Of a stretch of 64,000 bases of DNA, positions 53,838 through 62,703 are shown piece after piece. The notes beneath the pieces are model-generated. The model was not told the origin of the DNA and did no database searches. It worked only from the letters and a program-made list of their open reading frames with translations. The translations under genes were made by a program, and so were the position numbers. Numbering within the stretch: the stretch's first letter is position 1; each line of letters starts with the position of its first letter. Location of the stretch: assembly GCA_963818445.1 (NCBI GenBank), contig CAWFSG010000004.1, positions 1-64,000 of the forward strand, written 5' to 3'. Source of the stretch: Prado023 sp963818445 (GTDB lineage: Bacteria; Actinomycetota; Actinomycetes; S36-B12; CAIYMF01).

Positions 53838-53893
53838 AGTTGCATGTGGGGCACACATTACATACTCTCAGCCCAGTTGCATGTGTGGCGCAT
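53838..53893. promoter_or_regulatory. Two MarR operator-like repeats around the MMPL promoter
   Basis: Repeats at 53838-53856 and 53875-53893 share 16 of 19 bases (AGTTGCATGTG...). Each has inverted symmetry ATGT..TG / CA..ACAT-like. A plus-strand promoter TTGCAT (53840-53845), 17 bases, TACTCT (53863-53868) overlaps the first repeat, and the second repeat begins at the expected transcription start. Confidence 0.65.
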
Positions 53894-53928
53894 ACATCTG
53901 CCGCACCATACCCGAGGGAGTGCCTGAG

Positions 53929-56244
53929 ATGGGAGCGGTATCACGCTGGGCTGTGCGTCGACCGTGGAGCGCGGTCGCCGTGTGGCTGGTCCTGGCGGTC
54001 GTGATCGGGGGGTTGGCCGCGAGGTTCGGCGGGTCCTACAACGACTCGTTCGAGCTGCCGGACACCGAGTCCGCATCCGCGCAGAAGGTCCTCAGCCAGA
54101 TCCCCGGAGTCGAGGACGCGCTCACCGAGGCCACGGTCAAGGTGGTGTGGAGCCCGGAGTCGGGGTCCGTCACCGACCCCGCCACCCAGGCAGCCGCCAC
54201 CGCCCTGCTCACCGAGATGTCGGCGAACCCGTCGGTGACCTGCGTGGTGACCCCGTACGGTCCGCCGCTGGGTGACGGCTGCCCCGAACCCGCCACCCAG
54301 TCCGGCGCCGGGTCCGCGGCGACTGCCCAGCCGACGCCGGAGCAGGCCAAGGTCCTGGCAGGAATGGGCCCGGCCGGGATGAGCGTGGACGGCTCGGTGG
54401 CCTATGCGACCGTCACGTTCGGCGCGCCCGTCGGGGAGATCCCCCTGGCCGACGTGTCGGCGGTGCTCGAGGCGACCCAGGCGGCGAACGGCGTGGATGG
54501 CCTGACGGTCGGTGCCGGTGGACAGGCCCTGGAAGCCGCCGCTGCGGAGCCGCCGAGCTCCGAGGGCATCGGCGTCACGATCGCCCTGCTCATCCTGCTG
54601 TTCGCGTTCGGCTCCCTGATCGGCGCGCTGCTGCCCGTCGGCACAGCCCTGCTGTCCCTGGGCCTGGGCCAGGCGCTGGTCCTGATCACTGCCAACTTCC
54701 TGAACGTCGCCACGTTCGCGCCCACGCTGGCCGCGATGATCGGACTGGGCGTCGGGATCGACTACTCCCTGTTCGTCATCAACCGCTACCGGCAGGCCCT
54801 CGAGGTCGGTCGGGAGCCACGCGAGGCGGTCCTGGAGTCCGTTCGGACCGCGGGTCGCTCCGTGCTGTTCGCCGCCGCCACCGTCATCATCGCCCTCAGC
54901 GGCCTGTTCGTGATCGGCTTCGAGTTCTTCAACGGCCTGGCCGTCGCGTCGATCGGCACCGTCGTGATGATGATGATCGGGGCCACGTTCCTGCTGCCCG
55001 CGGTGCTCTCCCTGTTGGGCCGTCGGGCCTTCGCGGTGCGGATGCCCTGGGCCCGCAGGCCCACGGTGCACAACCCCGCCGGGTCGGGGTTCGCGCGGTA
55101 CGGGCAGTGGCTGGCGCACCACTACAAGGTGGTGGGCGGAGTCGCCCTGGTCGTCGTCGTCGTCCTCGCGCTGCCGATCGGGTCGATGCGACTGGGCTTC
55201 ACCGACGACGGTGGCCGGCCGGAGGGCAGCTCCGCCCGCATCGCCTACGACCTGCTGGCCGAGGGCTTCGGCCCGGGCCTGAACGGCCCGTTCATCGTGA
55301 CCGCTGAGACCGCCGAGGCCGGTGACACCGCCGCTGTGGCGCAGCTGGCCGGAGCCCTGGGCGCCGATCCGGGCGTGGCCGTGGCCATCCCGTTCCCGAT
55401 GGCGCCGGACTCCTCGGTGACGGCGATCCAGGTCATCCCGACCACGTCCCCGCAGGCTGCCGAGACCGAGGAGCTCCTGGTCCGGATCCGTGGTGAGGTG
55501 ATCCCGCCGGTGGCGCAGGCGACGGGCCTCACCGCGCTGGTGGGCGGCACCCTGGCCATCACCTCGGACTTCACCACGGTGCTGACCGACGCCCTGCCGC
55601 TCTTCCTGTTCGTGGTGATCGGGTTCGGGTTCCTGGCCCTGGTCCTGCTGTTCCGCTCGATCCTGGTCCCCCTGACAGGAGTCGTGACCAGCCTGCTGTC
55701 GCTGGCGGCAGCCATGGGCGTCACGGTCGCGGTCTTCCAGTGGGGGTGGCTGGCGGAGCTGATCGGGGTGAGTCAGACCGGGCCGATCATGCCGTTCCTG
55801 CCGATCATGGTGTTCGCGATCCTCTTCGGGCTGTCCATGGACTACCAGGTCTTCCTGGTGAGCCGGATGCAGGAGGAATGGGGCCACACCGCCGACAACG
55901 ACAAGGCCGTGCGACGCGGCCTGGCCGCCTCCGGCCGCGTGGTCATGATCGCCGCGGCCATCATGATCAGCGTCTTCGCGGCCTTCGTGCTGGGCAACGA
56001 GCCGACGATCAAGCTGTTCGGCCTCGCCCTGGCCTCCGCGGTGCTCTTCGACGCGTTCGTGATCCGGCTGATCATCGTGCCGTCCGTGATGTACCAGTTG
56101 GGCAACGCCAACTGGTGGCTCCCCGGCTGGCTGGGCCGGATCCTGCCCAACATCGCGGTCGAGTCCGAGGACGACGCCTCCTTCGAGGCAGCGGAGATCG
56201 ACGACATCCCCGACGAGGCGGTGCCCACCCCGAGCGAGCGCTGA
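53929..56244 (+). CDS. MMPL-family RND transporter
   Basis: A 771-residue membrane protein of the MMPL/RND superfamily. Helix 1 (WSAVAVWLVLAVVIGGLAARF) is followed by an extracytoplasmic domain. Two clusters of membrane helices carry the proton-relay motifs, with GLGVGIDYSLFVINRYRQ in the first half and FGLSMDYQVFLVSRMQEEW in the second. An acidic C-terminal tail closes the protein. Such proteins export lipids, drugs or small molecules using the proton gradient. ATG 53929 follows GGGAG. The MarR gene next to it suggests induction by its substrate, which is unknown. Confidence 0.9.
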   Translation: MGAVSRWAVRRPWSAVAVWLVLAVVIGGLAARFGGSYNDSFELPDTESASAQKVLSQIPGVEDALTEATVKVVWSPESGSVTDPATQAAATALLTEMSANPSVTCVVTPYGPPLGDGCPEPATQSGAGSAATAQPTPEQAKVLAGMGPAGMSVDGSVAYATVTFGAPVGEIPLADVSAVLEATQAANGVDGLTVGAGGQALEAAAAEPPSSEGIGVTIALLILLFAFGSLIGALLPVGTALLSLGLGQALVLITANFLNVATFAPTLAAMIGLGVGIDYSLFVINRYRQALEVGREPREAVLESVRTAGRSVLFAAATVIIALSGLFVIGFEFFNGLAVASIGTVVMMMIGATFLLPAVLSLLGRRAFAVRMPWARRPTVHNPAGSGFARYGQWLAHHYKVVGGVALVVVVVLALPIGSMRLGFTDDGGRPEGSSARIAYDLLAEGFGPGLNGPFIVTAETAEAGDTAAVAQLAGALGADPGVAVAIPFPMAPDSSVTAIQVIPTTSPQAAETEELLVRIRGEVIPPVAQATGLTALVGGTLAITSDFTTVLTDALPLFLFVVIGFGFLALVLLFRSILVPLTGVVTSLLSLAAAMGVTVAVFQWGWLAELIGVSQTGPIMPFLPIMVFAILFGLSMDYQVFLVSRMQEEWGHTADNDKAVRRGLAASGRVVMIAAAIMISVFAAFVLGNEPTIKLFGLALASAVLFDAFVIRLIIVPSVMYQLGNANWWLPGWLGRILPNIAVESEDDASFEAAEIDDIPDEAVPTPSER

Positions 56245-56345
56245 CGGGACCCGGGGTCTGAGCGCCCTCGAGGACAGCTGCTGCCACGCTGACGGCTCTG
56301 ACCGGCACCAGGCCACCGTTGTGACAGGCGGCGGGGGACGGGACA

Positions 56346-56351
56346 TACAGT
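56346..56351 (+). promoter_or_regulatory. -10 element of a probable leaderless transcript (alpha/beta hydrolase)
   Basis: TACAGT is followed by CGGGCC and then ATG 56358. Confidence 0.5.
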
Positions 56352-56357
56352 CGGGCC

Positions 56358-57317
56358 ATGGTCACCGCAGGGTCCGGTCCCGCCCACCAGCCCGAGTCCC
56401 GGTGGGCGGACCTGGACGGTCCGGTGCACTACCTCGACTACGGCGGTCCGGCTGAGGGCCCCCTGCTCGTGTGCGTCCACGGCCTGGGTGGCTCGGCGCT
56501 GAACTGGGCAGCCGTGGCCCCCGCCCTTGCAGAGGGCTGCCGGGTCATGGCACTGGACCTGGCGGGCTTCGGGCACACCCGCGGCGGATCCCGCTCGACG
56601 TCGGTGCAGGCCAACCAGCGGTTGCTGCATCGCTTCCTCACCGAGGTCGCAGGGGTACCGGCAATCCTCGTCGGGAACTCGATGGGCGGACTCATCTCGA
56701 TCCTCCAGGCATCGCAGCGCCCGGACACCGTGGCCGGCCTCGTGCTCGTCGACCCCGCGCTGCCCCCGGCGCTGAATGCTGCGCCCGACCCGCGCGTGTT
56801 CGCCACCTTCGCCGCGTTCCTCGTCCCCGTGGTGGGGCGCCGCCTTCTCAGCCGCCGTCGGGATGCGGAGTCCGCCGAGGAGGCAGCGCACGCTCTGCTC
56901 CGCCTGTGCTGCGCGGACATGTCGCGCGTGCCGAGCGACATCGTCGACCTGCACGTCGAGCTGGCGGGCAAGCGCCGCGAGTACCCCGACGTCGACTCCG
57001 AGATGCTGGCCGCCGCGCAGTCCCTGATGTGGGTCCTGGCCGACCGCCGCCGCTTCGCCGCGATGCAGCGCTCGATCGACGTGCCCGTGCTCCTCCTGCA
57101 CGGCGACAAGGACCGCCTGATCAACATCGCAACGGCCCGCGCCGCCGCCGCAGCCAACCCGTCCTGGCAGTTCGCGGTCGCGCGCGGGGTGGGGCACGTC
57201 CCGCAGCTCGAGGTCCCGCAGTGGACCGTGGACCAGATCCTCGGCTGGCTCGACACCCACCGACATGCCGCCGACCTCGCCGCTCAGGCGCGACCCCTCC
57301 TCTCGGACCGGAGCTGA
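56358..57317 (+). CDS. Alpha/beta hydrolase
   Basis: A 319-residue alpha/beta-hydrolase. It has the oxyanion-hole motif VHGLGGSALNW, the nucleophile elbow GNSMGG near residue 113, an acidic residue in LLHGDKDRLI and the terminal His in GVGHVPQLE. Its substrate is unknown; lipases and esterases share this fold. The start is probably leaderless. The next gene, a WS/DGAT acyltransferase, begins two bases after its stop codon, so the pair is an operon and probably acts on lipids together. Confidence 0.85.
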   Translation: MVTAGSGPAHQPESRWADLDGPVHYLDYGGPAEGPLLVCVHGLGGSALNWAAVAPALAEGCRVMALDLAGFGHTRGGSRSTSVQANQRLLHRFLTEVAGVPAILVGNSMGGLISILQASQRPDTVAGLVLVDPALPPALNAAPDPRVFATFAAFLVPVVGRRLLSRRRDAESAEEAAHALLRLCCADMSRVPSDIVDLHVELAGKRREYPDVDSEMLAAAQSLMWVLADRRRFAAMQRSIDVPVLLLHGDKDRLINIATARAAAAANPSWQFAVARGVGHVPQLEVPQWTVDQILGWLDTHRHAADLAAQARPLLSDRS

Positions 57318-57319
57318 TC

Positions 57320-58708
57320 ATGGAGAGGCTGAGCTCGCTCGACGCCGGGTTCCTCGACCTGGAGAACGACCGACAGCAGATGCACGTCGGGTCGCTGCTG
57401 CTGTTCGAGGGGCCAGTCCCGGCCTTCGAGGAGTTCACCGCCCACCTCGAGGCCTGCCTCGACCTGGTCCCGCGCTATCGCCAGCGGGTGCAGCGGATGC
57501 CGCTCGGCCTCGCGCGGCCTGCGTGGGTGGACGACCCGCACTTCTCGCTGGCCTACCACCTGCGGCACACGGCGATCCCGTCGCCCGGTGGTGATGCGCA
57601 GCTGCGGGCGCTGGTCTCCCGGGTCCTGTCCCAGCGGCTCGACGTGGACCGGCCGCTGTGGGAGGACTGGCTCGTGGAGGGGCTGCCCGGAGATCGTTGG
57701 GCGCTCATCACGAAGACCCATCACGCGATGATCGACGGCCTGGCCGGCAACGAGCTGATGGAGATCGTGTTGGACCGCGACCGTGACACGCCGCGCCGAG
57801 CGCCGACCGACTGGCGGCCCAGCCCCCAGCCCTCGCGGCTCGGCCTGGCGGCGTCCGGGATGGCGGGCATCGCCCGGCTGCCGGTCGACGTCACGCGGGC
57901 TGCCGCGGGAGCGGTGCGGGGGTTCTCGTCGCCGGGTGAGGCGGCCCGGGCGGGCGCCGTCCGCGCGTTCGGGTTGGCCAGCGTGGGGCGCAGTGCCGTG
58001 AGCCCGACGAGCGTGCTCAACGGCCCGTTGGGTCCGCACCGGCGCTGGGGCTGGGCGCGCGCCGAGCTGGCCGACGTCAAGCGTGTCAAGGACGCGGCGG
58101 GCTGCACCGTCAACGACGTCGTGCTCGCCGCGATCGCCGGTGGGTTCCGCGAGTACCTGCAGCACCGGGGGGAGGACGTCGAGCACACGACGATCCGGTC
58201 GTTGGTCCCGGTCTCGGTCCGGACGGAGGCGCACGAGGGCCGGCTCGGCAATCAGGTCACCGGCATGTTCGCCGACCTCCCGGTCCACGTGGCCGACCCG
58301 CGAGGGCGCCTCGACGCCGTGGCCCAGCAGATGGGCCACCTCAAGCGCAGCGGCCAGGCGGTCGGTGTCGATGCGATGCTCTCGGCCGCCGACTTCGTCC
58401 CCGCAACGCTCATGACCCTCGGCGCCCGGGTGTACGCCCGCACTGGGCAGCGGGTCATCAACACGGTCACGACGAACATCCCGGGGCCGCAGTACCCGAT
58501 CTACCTCCTCGGCCGCCGGATGCTGGAGATGTTCCCGTACATCCCCGTGGCCCAGGGTGTTCGGATCAGCATCGGGATCATGTCCTACGACGGGCATGTC
58601 GCGATCGGCGTCACGGGGGACTACGACGCAGTGCCCGATCTCGACGTCCTGTGCACCGCGATCGAGGATTCGCTGGTCGAGTTGGTGGGCACCGTACGCA
58701 GCCCGTGA
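57320..58708 (+). CDS. WS/DGAT-family diacylglycerol O-acyltransferase
   Basis: A 462-residue wax ester synthase/diacylglycerol acyltransferase-type protein. The active-site HHxxxDG motif is intact (TKTHHAMIDGLAGNE), and the family-specific NTVTTNIPGPQYPIYLLG and VNDVVLAAIAGGFREYL stretches are present. It would transfer acyl groups from acyl-CoA to diacylglycerol or alcohols, forming storage lipid. It is encoded two bases downstream of an alpha/beta hydrolase. The activity of individual homologues varies widely. Confidence 0.88.
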   Translation: MERLSSLDAGFLDLENDRQQMHVGSLLLFEGPVPAFEEFTAHLEACLDLVPRYRQRVQRMPLGLARPAWVDDPHFSLAYHLRHTAIPSPGGDAQLRALVSRVLSQRLDVDRPLWEDWLVEGLPGDRWALITKTHHAMIDGLAGNELMEIVLDRDRDTPRRAPTDWRPSPQPSRLGLAASGMAGIARLPVDVTRAAAGAVRGFSSPGEAARAGAVRAFGLASVGRSAVSPTSVLNGPLGPHRRWGWARAELADVKRVKDAAGCTVNDVVLAAIAGGFREYLQHRGEDVEHTTIRSLVPVSVRTEAHEGRLGNQVTGMFADLPVHVADPRGRLDAVAQQMGHLKRSGQAVGVDAMLSAADFVPATLMTLGARVYARTGQRVINTVTTNIPGPQYPIYLLGRRMLEMFPYIPVAQGVRISIGIMSYDGHVAIGVTGDYDAVPDLDVLCTAIEDSLVELVGTVRSP

Positions 58709-58718
58709 GGGCATCCGG

Positions 58719-58733
58719 GTGCCCGCCGGGCAC
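58719..58733. terminator. Short hairpin between convergent genes
   Basis: GTGCCC-GCC-GGGCAC lies between the stop codons of the acyltransferase (58708) and the LLM oxidoreductase (58741). Confidence 0.35.
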
Positions 58734-58740
58734 GACGCAG

Positions 58741-59778
58741 CTAGTCGGCGAGCAGGCGCTGGACCCGGGGGATGACCTCGGTGGCGTAGAGCTCGATGGA
58801 GTGCATGAGCCTGCTGTGCGCCAGCGCACCGTTGGAGTACTTGAGGTCGAAGCGCTGCGCGCCGAGGGCCCGGATGGCGTGGACCATCTTGCGGGCCACG
58901 GTCTCAGGCGAACCCACGTACAGCGACCCCTGCTCGACCTCGTCGAGGAAGCGCTCATAGGTCGGGGCCGGCCAGCCCCGCTCGCGGCCGATGCGACCGA
59001 ACATGGCGCGGTAGTTCGGCCAGAGCTCGGCGGCGGCTTGCTCGTCGGTGTCGGCCACATGCCCCGGCGAGTGGATCGACAGCGGCAGCGGGTCGTGGCC
59101 GAACTCGCTGAGGGCGTGGCGGTACAGGTTGGCGATCGGCGCGAAGCGCGCGGGATCGCCGCCGATGACGGCCAGTGCCATGGGAAGGCGCAGCCGGGCC
59201 GCCCGGACCACCGACTCGGGGGTTCCCCCGACGCCGACCCGCATCGGGATCCGGCCCCGCTCGGTCTTCGGGTAGACCTGCTGGTCGGTCAGCGGGGTGC
59301 GGGTGGAGCCCGACCATGTGACGGCTCCCTCGTCGAGCAACTGGACCAGGAGCTCGAGCTTCTCGATGAACAGCACGTCGTAGTCGGCCAGCGAGTAGCC
59401 GAACAGTGGGAAGGACTCGGTGAAGGAGCCCCGTCCGGCCGTGATCTCAGCGCGGCCGCGGGACAGCGCGTCGAGCGTGGCGAAGCGCTCGTAGACCCGG
59501 ACGGGATCGTCGCTGGAGAGGACGGTCACCGCTGATCCGAGCGTGATCCGCTCCGTTCGAGTCGCGATCCCGGCCAGGACTGTGTCCGGCGCGGAGACCG
59601 CGAAGTCGTCACGGTGGTGCTCCCCGACGTTGAAGTGGTCCACGCCGAGCGAGTCGGCCAGCACCGCCTGCTCGACGAGGTTGCGGATGACCTGGCCGGC
59701 TGGCTCCGGGTTGCCCGCGTCGTCGACCGTGAGGTCGCCGAAGGTGTCCAGGCCGAAGCCGATGGTCGCTGATGTCAT
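58741..59778 (-). CDS. LLM-class flavin-dependent oxidoreductase
   Basis: A 345-residue luciferase-like monooxygenase-fold protein. It has the N-terminal GFGLDTFGDLT strand, NVGEHHRDDFAVSAPD, LGSAVTVLSSDDPVRVYERF and GRGSFTESFPLFGYSLADYD, the pattern of the LLM group that uses FMN or coenzyme F420. Substrate and cofactor are undetermined. ATG 59778 begins the family alignment; the longer open frame upstream is not supported. It is divergent from the secreted protease. Confidence 0.87.
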   Translation of the reverse strand: MTSATIGFGLDTFGDLTVDDAGNPEPAGQVIRNLVEQAVLADSLGVDHFNVGEHHRDDFAVSAPDTVLAGIATRTERITLGSAVTVLSSDDPVRVYERFATLDALSRGRAEITAGRGSFTESFPLFGYSLADYDVLFIEKLELLVQLLDEGAVTWSGSTRTPLTDQQVYPKTERGRIPMRVGVGGTPESVVRAARLRLPMALAVIGGDPARFAPIANLYRHALSEFGHDPLPLSIHSPGHVADTDEQAAAELWPNYRAMFGRIGRERGWPAPTYERFLDEVEQGSLYVGSPETVARKMVHAIRALGAQRFDLKYSNGALAHSRLMHSIELYATEVIPRVQRLLAD

Positions 59779-59931
59779 CACGCGACGTCCTTCCGTGCTG
59801 GTGGGGATCGGCCAGGGCGTGTGCGGGTGCCGGGCTGGGTCGAGGGGGCTCTCACTGCCGTGCGTGCCTGCGCGATCCAGCCGCGACCTGTGATTACGGT
59901 AAGGGCACGGGGCTGGGGAAGGGGAGTTCAC

Positions 59932-60777
59932 GTGCGCGGTCTACGAACGAGGTTGTCCGTGGTGATCGGGTCGGTCGGGGTTGCACTCCTGATGACCGCG
60001 GCGCCCACGTCGGCCATGACCGATCTTGCCGAGTTCGACGGCACCGCCCATCCGTCGGTGGTTGCCCTTCTCTACCGGACCCCGGACGGATCGAAGGCGT
60101 ACCAGTACTGCACGGGGACATTGATCTCGCCCACGGTGGTGCTCACGGCCAGCCACTGCAATGACGGGCTCCTGGAGACGGGCTGGGATCTCATCGTCAC
60201 CAACGACCCGATCCTGCCTCCCGTCGATGCGACCGGGTGGTTCCCGGCCACGTTGAAGAACGTGGCCCTCGTGAAGCAGATCGTGACCAATCCGCTGTAC
60301 GAGCGCGGCTATCGGGACGATGTCTCGGCGCAGGTCATCGCCCCTCCGAAGGGAAAGGGGTGGGGCACGATCGGCTTCCCCGCGCTGCCCTCGGCCGGGG
60401 TGCTGGACCGGATGCAGGCGGCAGGGACCCTGAAGTCCACGCCGACCACCGTCCTGGGCTATGGCACGATCCAGAAGACCGTCGTCCAGGGTGCCGGGCC
60501 GGCGTTCCTCGACAGCAGCGAACGTCGATCGGCCGTCCTGTTCACGAAGGCGCTGGACGCCCAGTGGATCCACCAGGAGATGAGCATCTCGAAGGACCAG
60601 GGCGGGGCGTGCTACGGCGACTCGGGCGGGCCGAGCCTGATGGACCTGAACGGTCGGGCCACGGTCGTCGGGGTCACCAGCACCGGAGACAACGCCTGCT
60701 ACGCCACGAACGTCTCCTCACGGGTGGACACTGCCTCGGCGCTGGCGTTCCTGGCGGGCGTGCTGCGGGCTAGCTGA
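59932..60777 (+). CDS. Secreted trypsin-like serine protease (S1 family)
   Basis: A 281-residue exported protease. The signal peptide is RLSVVIGSVGVALLMTAAP-TSA. The catalytic triad is visible: His in VVLTASHCN, Asp in GYRDDVSAQV and Ser in CYGDSGGPS. Cysteines around the His and Ser motifs may form disulfides. GTG 59932 has GGGGAG upstream, and a TACGGT -10 lies about 30 bases before it, so this gene has a normal leader. Its last 8 bases overlap the end of the convergent AHSA1 gene. Confidence 0.85.
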   Translation: MRGLRTRLSVVIGSVGVALLMTAAPTSAMTDLAEFDGTAHPSVVALLYRTPDGSKAYQYCTGTLISPTVVLTASHCNDGLLETGWDLIVTNDPILPPVDATGWFPATLKNVALVKQIVTNPLYERGYRDDVSAQVIAPPKGKGWGTIGFPALPSAGVLDRMQAAGTLKSTPTTVLGYGTIQKTVVQGAGPAFLDSSERRSAVLFTKALDAQWIHQEMSISKDQGGACYGDSGGPSLMDLNGRATVVGVTSTGDNACYATNVSSRVDTASALAFLAGVLRAS

Positions 60778-61690
60778 CGAGCTCGGCCATGACGTCGAAG
60801 AACCCGCCCCAGCCGTTCCCGGCCTGGCGGTAGCCCTCGGCGGGCATGAATCCGCCGCCCTGGACGACGACCATGCGGGTGCCACCGGGAACCTCGGACA
60901 GCTCGACGACGATCGGCGAGAACACGTCGTCCGGTTGGTCAGTCAGCGTGAACTCGAGTCGATGGGGTGCCTCCACGAGCGTGAACTGCCCGTGCCAGTT
61001 GATCTCCGCCCCATCGGGGAGCACCATGACCGCGGCCCAGTCCTGGCCCTCCCGCACATCCCATGACAGGCGGTCTGCGGGGACTGTGACGGCGCGGGTC
61101 CCGAACCACTGCGCGAACGACGCCGGCGTCGTCCACGCGGCCCAGACGCGGTCCGGAGTGGCCGCGAAGTCGCGGGTGATCCGCAGCCCGTCGGCGCTGG
61201 CCACGACGACCTGGGTCAGCCCGCGATCACCCGATCCAGGGGCCAGAGTCGCGAGATGGTCGGCGAGCAGCTCGAGGGTCGTGGCGAAGCCGGTGAGGCC
61301 CTCGATCGAGCGGTAGTGGGCGGGCACGTCGCTCTGCTCGATGACCACGCGCGTGCGTCCGTTGCCCAGGTCTGTGAAGGTGCTGGTACTCACCACCGAT
61401 GCGCCGCCCTCCTGGAAGCTGAACATCTCGGGAGCCACAACCTCGACGAAGGTCGACCGGAACGGGTACTCACCGGTTCCCTCATCGGCCACGATCGTGG
61501 CCTCGAACCGGCCACCGGCGTGCGGTTCGATGACCACGCTGCCGGGCGGCACGTGGGTGCCGGTCGGCCCCCAGAACCTCGCCAACTGCTCGGGGTCCAT
61601 GAACGCGCCGAACACCACCTCCCGGGGCGCGTCGAAGTCGCGGGTGACGGTGACGTACCCGAGGTCGGCAGTGCTGGCATCTGTGGTCAT
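60770..61690 (-). CDS. Tandem AHSA1/SRPBCC-domain protein
   Basis: A 306-residue protein with two SRPBCC (activator of Hsp90 ATPase-like) domains in tandem, each starting with a TRDF-x-A-x(2)-x-VxxA pattern (VTRDFDAPREVVFGAFMDPE and ITRDFAATPDRVWAAWTTPA). These modules bind hydrophobic ligands; no reaction is known. The start overlaps the stop of the PhnB-like gene (ATGA). It is the last gene of the ArsR-PhnB-AHSA1 operon, a combination common in actinobacteria. Confidence 0.85.
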   Translation of the reverse strand: MTTDASTADLGYVTVTRDFDAPREVVFGAFMDPEQLARFWGPTGTHVPPGSVVIEPHAGGRFEATIVADEGTGEYPFRSTFVEVVAPEMFSFQEGGASVVSTSTFTDLGNGRTRVVIEQSDVPAHYRSIEGLTGFATTLELLADHLATLAPGSGDRGLTQVVVASADGLRITRDFAATPDRVWAAWTTPASFAQWFGTRAVTVPADRLSWDVREGQDWAAVMVLPDGAEINWHGQFTLVEAPHRLEFTLTDQPDDVFSPIVVELSEVPGGTRMVVVQGGGFMPAEGYRQAGNGWGGFFDVMAELVS

Positions 61691-62196
61691 GGTCTTCTCC
61701 GTGGTGTGGGTCGATGGTCAGCTGGTGGGGGCTGGGCAGCGGCTTCGAGGGTGGCGATGTCGAGCTTGACCATCTGCAGCATGGCCTCGGTGACCCGTCC
61801 GGCGACCCCGGGTTCGGGGCTGCCCAGGAGTTCGCCGAGCTGGCGCGGCACTATCTGCCAGGTGACGCCGAACCGGTCGGTCAGCCAGCCGCACTGGCTC
61901 GGCGCGCCGCCCTGGCACAGGGCGTCCCACAGGCGGTCGAGCTCTGCCTGGTCGTCCACGAGGACCATGAGGGAGAAGGCCGGATTCAAGGCGTACGTGG
62001 GCCCGCCGTTGAACAGGATGACGCGGGTGCCGGCCAGGCTCACGGTGGCCGACATGAGCTGGCCGCCCATCCGCGGGACGGCATCGGGGTAGCGGCTGGA
62101 CTCCAGGAGGTCGAAGTCGGCGAAGGTCGATCGGTACGCGGAGACCGCATCGTCGACGTGCCCGTCGAACCAGAGGAATGGGGTCACGGAGGTCAT
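61687..62196 (-). CDS. PhnB-like VOC superfamily protein
   Basis: A 169-residue glyoxalase/bleomycin-resistance-fold protein of the PhnB (3-demethylubiquinone-9 methyltransferase-like) group. It begins TPFLWFDGHVDDAVSAYRST and contains LFNGGPTYALNPAFSLMV and GWLTDRFGVTWQIVP. Its function is not known. It overlaps the upstream ArsR gene and the downstream AHSA1 gene by four bases each (ATGA), indicating a tightly coupled operon. Confidence 0.85.
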   Translation of the reverse strand: MTSVTPFLWFDGHVDDAVSAYRSTFADFDLLESSRYPDAVPRMGGQLMSATVSLAGTRVILFNGGPTYALNPAFSLMVLVDDQAELDRLWDALCQGGAPSQCGWLTDRFGVTWQIVPRQLGELLGSPEPGVAGRVTEAMLQMVKLDIATLEAAAQPPPADHRPTPRRRP

Positions 62197-62567
62197 GGCT
62201 GCCTGTCTTTCGGGGCGTCGTTGGGGTCGCGGGTGGGATCAGAGGCGGACATCTCGGCCAGGACGATCTCGAGGCGGTCGAAGCGGTCGTTCCACATCTG
62301 CTCGAAGGTCGTGACCCACTGGTGCAACGGCTCCAGTGCGTGGGCGTTGACCCGGTAGTAGCGGTTGCGCCCCTGGTGGCGACACCGGACGAGGTCGACG
62401 CTGCGCAGGACCTGGAGGTGCTTGGACACCTGCGGCTGGGTCAGGTGCACCCGTTCACAGAGCTGGCCGACGGCCAGCTCGCCCGTGCCGAGGGCCGACA
62501 GGATCTCGCGACGGTGGGCCTCCGCGATGGCATTGAACACATCGGAGGTGGTCGACGCGCGTGGCAT
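62193..62567 (-). CDS. ArsR-family transcriptional regulator
   Basis: A 124-residue ArsR-type winged-helix regulator (VFNAIAEAHRREILSALGTG; recognition helix LTQPQVSKHLQVLRSVDLV; wing GRNRYYRVNA). The metal-binding cysteines of true ArsR proteins are missing, as in the SdpR/AHSA1-linked group. ATG 62567 is probably leaderless: TATGAT ends six bases upstream. The perfect palindrome CCGATATCGG in the promoter spacer is the likely autoregulatory operator. Confidence 0.87.
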   Translation of the reverse strand: MPRASTTSDVFNAIAEAHRREILSALGTGELAVGQLCERVHLTQPQVSKHLQVLRSVDLVRCRHQGRNRYYRVNAHALEPLHQWVTTFEQMWNDRFDRLEIVLAEMSASDPTRDPNDAPKDRQP

Positions 62568-62573
62568 GGGGAG

Positions 62574-62601
62574 ATCATATTCCGATATCGGCATGTGTCA
62601 A
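62574..62601 (-). promoter_or_regulatory. Promoter and palindromic operator of the ArsR-PhnB-AHSA1 operon
   Basis: On the minus strand TTGACA (62596-62601), 16 bases, TATGAT (62574-62579), then six bases to the ATG. The spacer contains CCGATATCGG (62582-62591), flanked by further symmetric bases. Confidence 0.7.
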
Positions 62602-62703
62602 CCGGGGTACTGCCCGGTGCGGCCATCGCCGCCGGGCATGGACAGCCAGGGGACCTGTGGCCTAGGTTCAGTCGATCCCGACCCACCCAACGAGGAGACC
62701 GCT

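Noticed and set aside
53838..53893. Two repeats considered as a minimal CRISPR-like array
   Set aside because: Only two imperfect 19-bp copies with a promoter inside them and a divergent MarR gene; no cas genes. They are better explained as operators.
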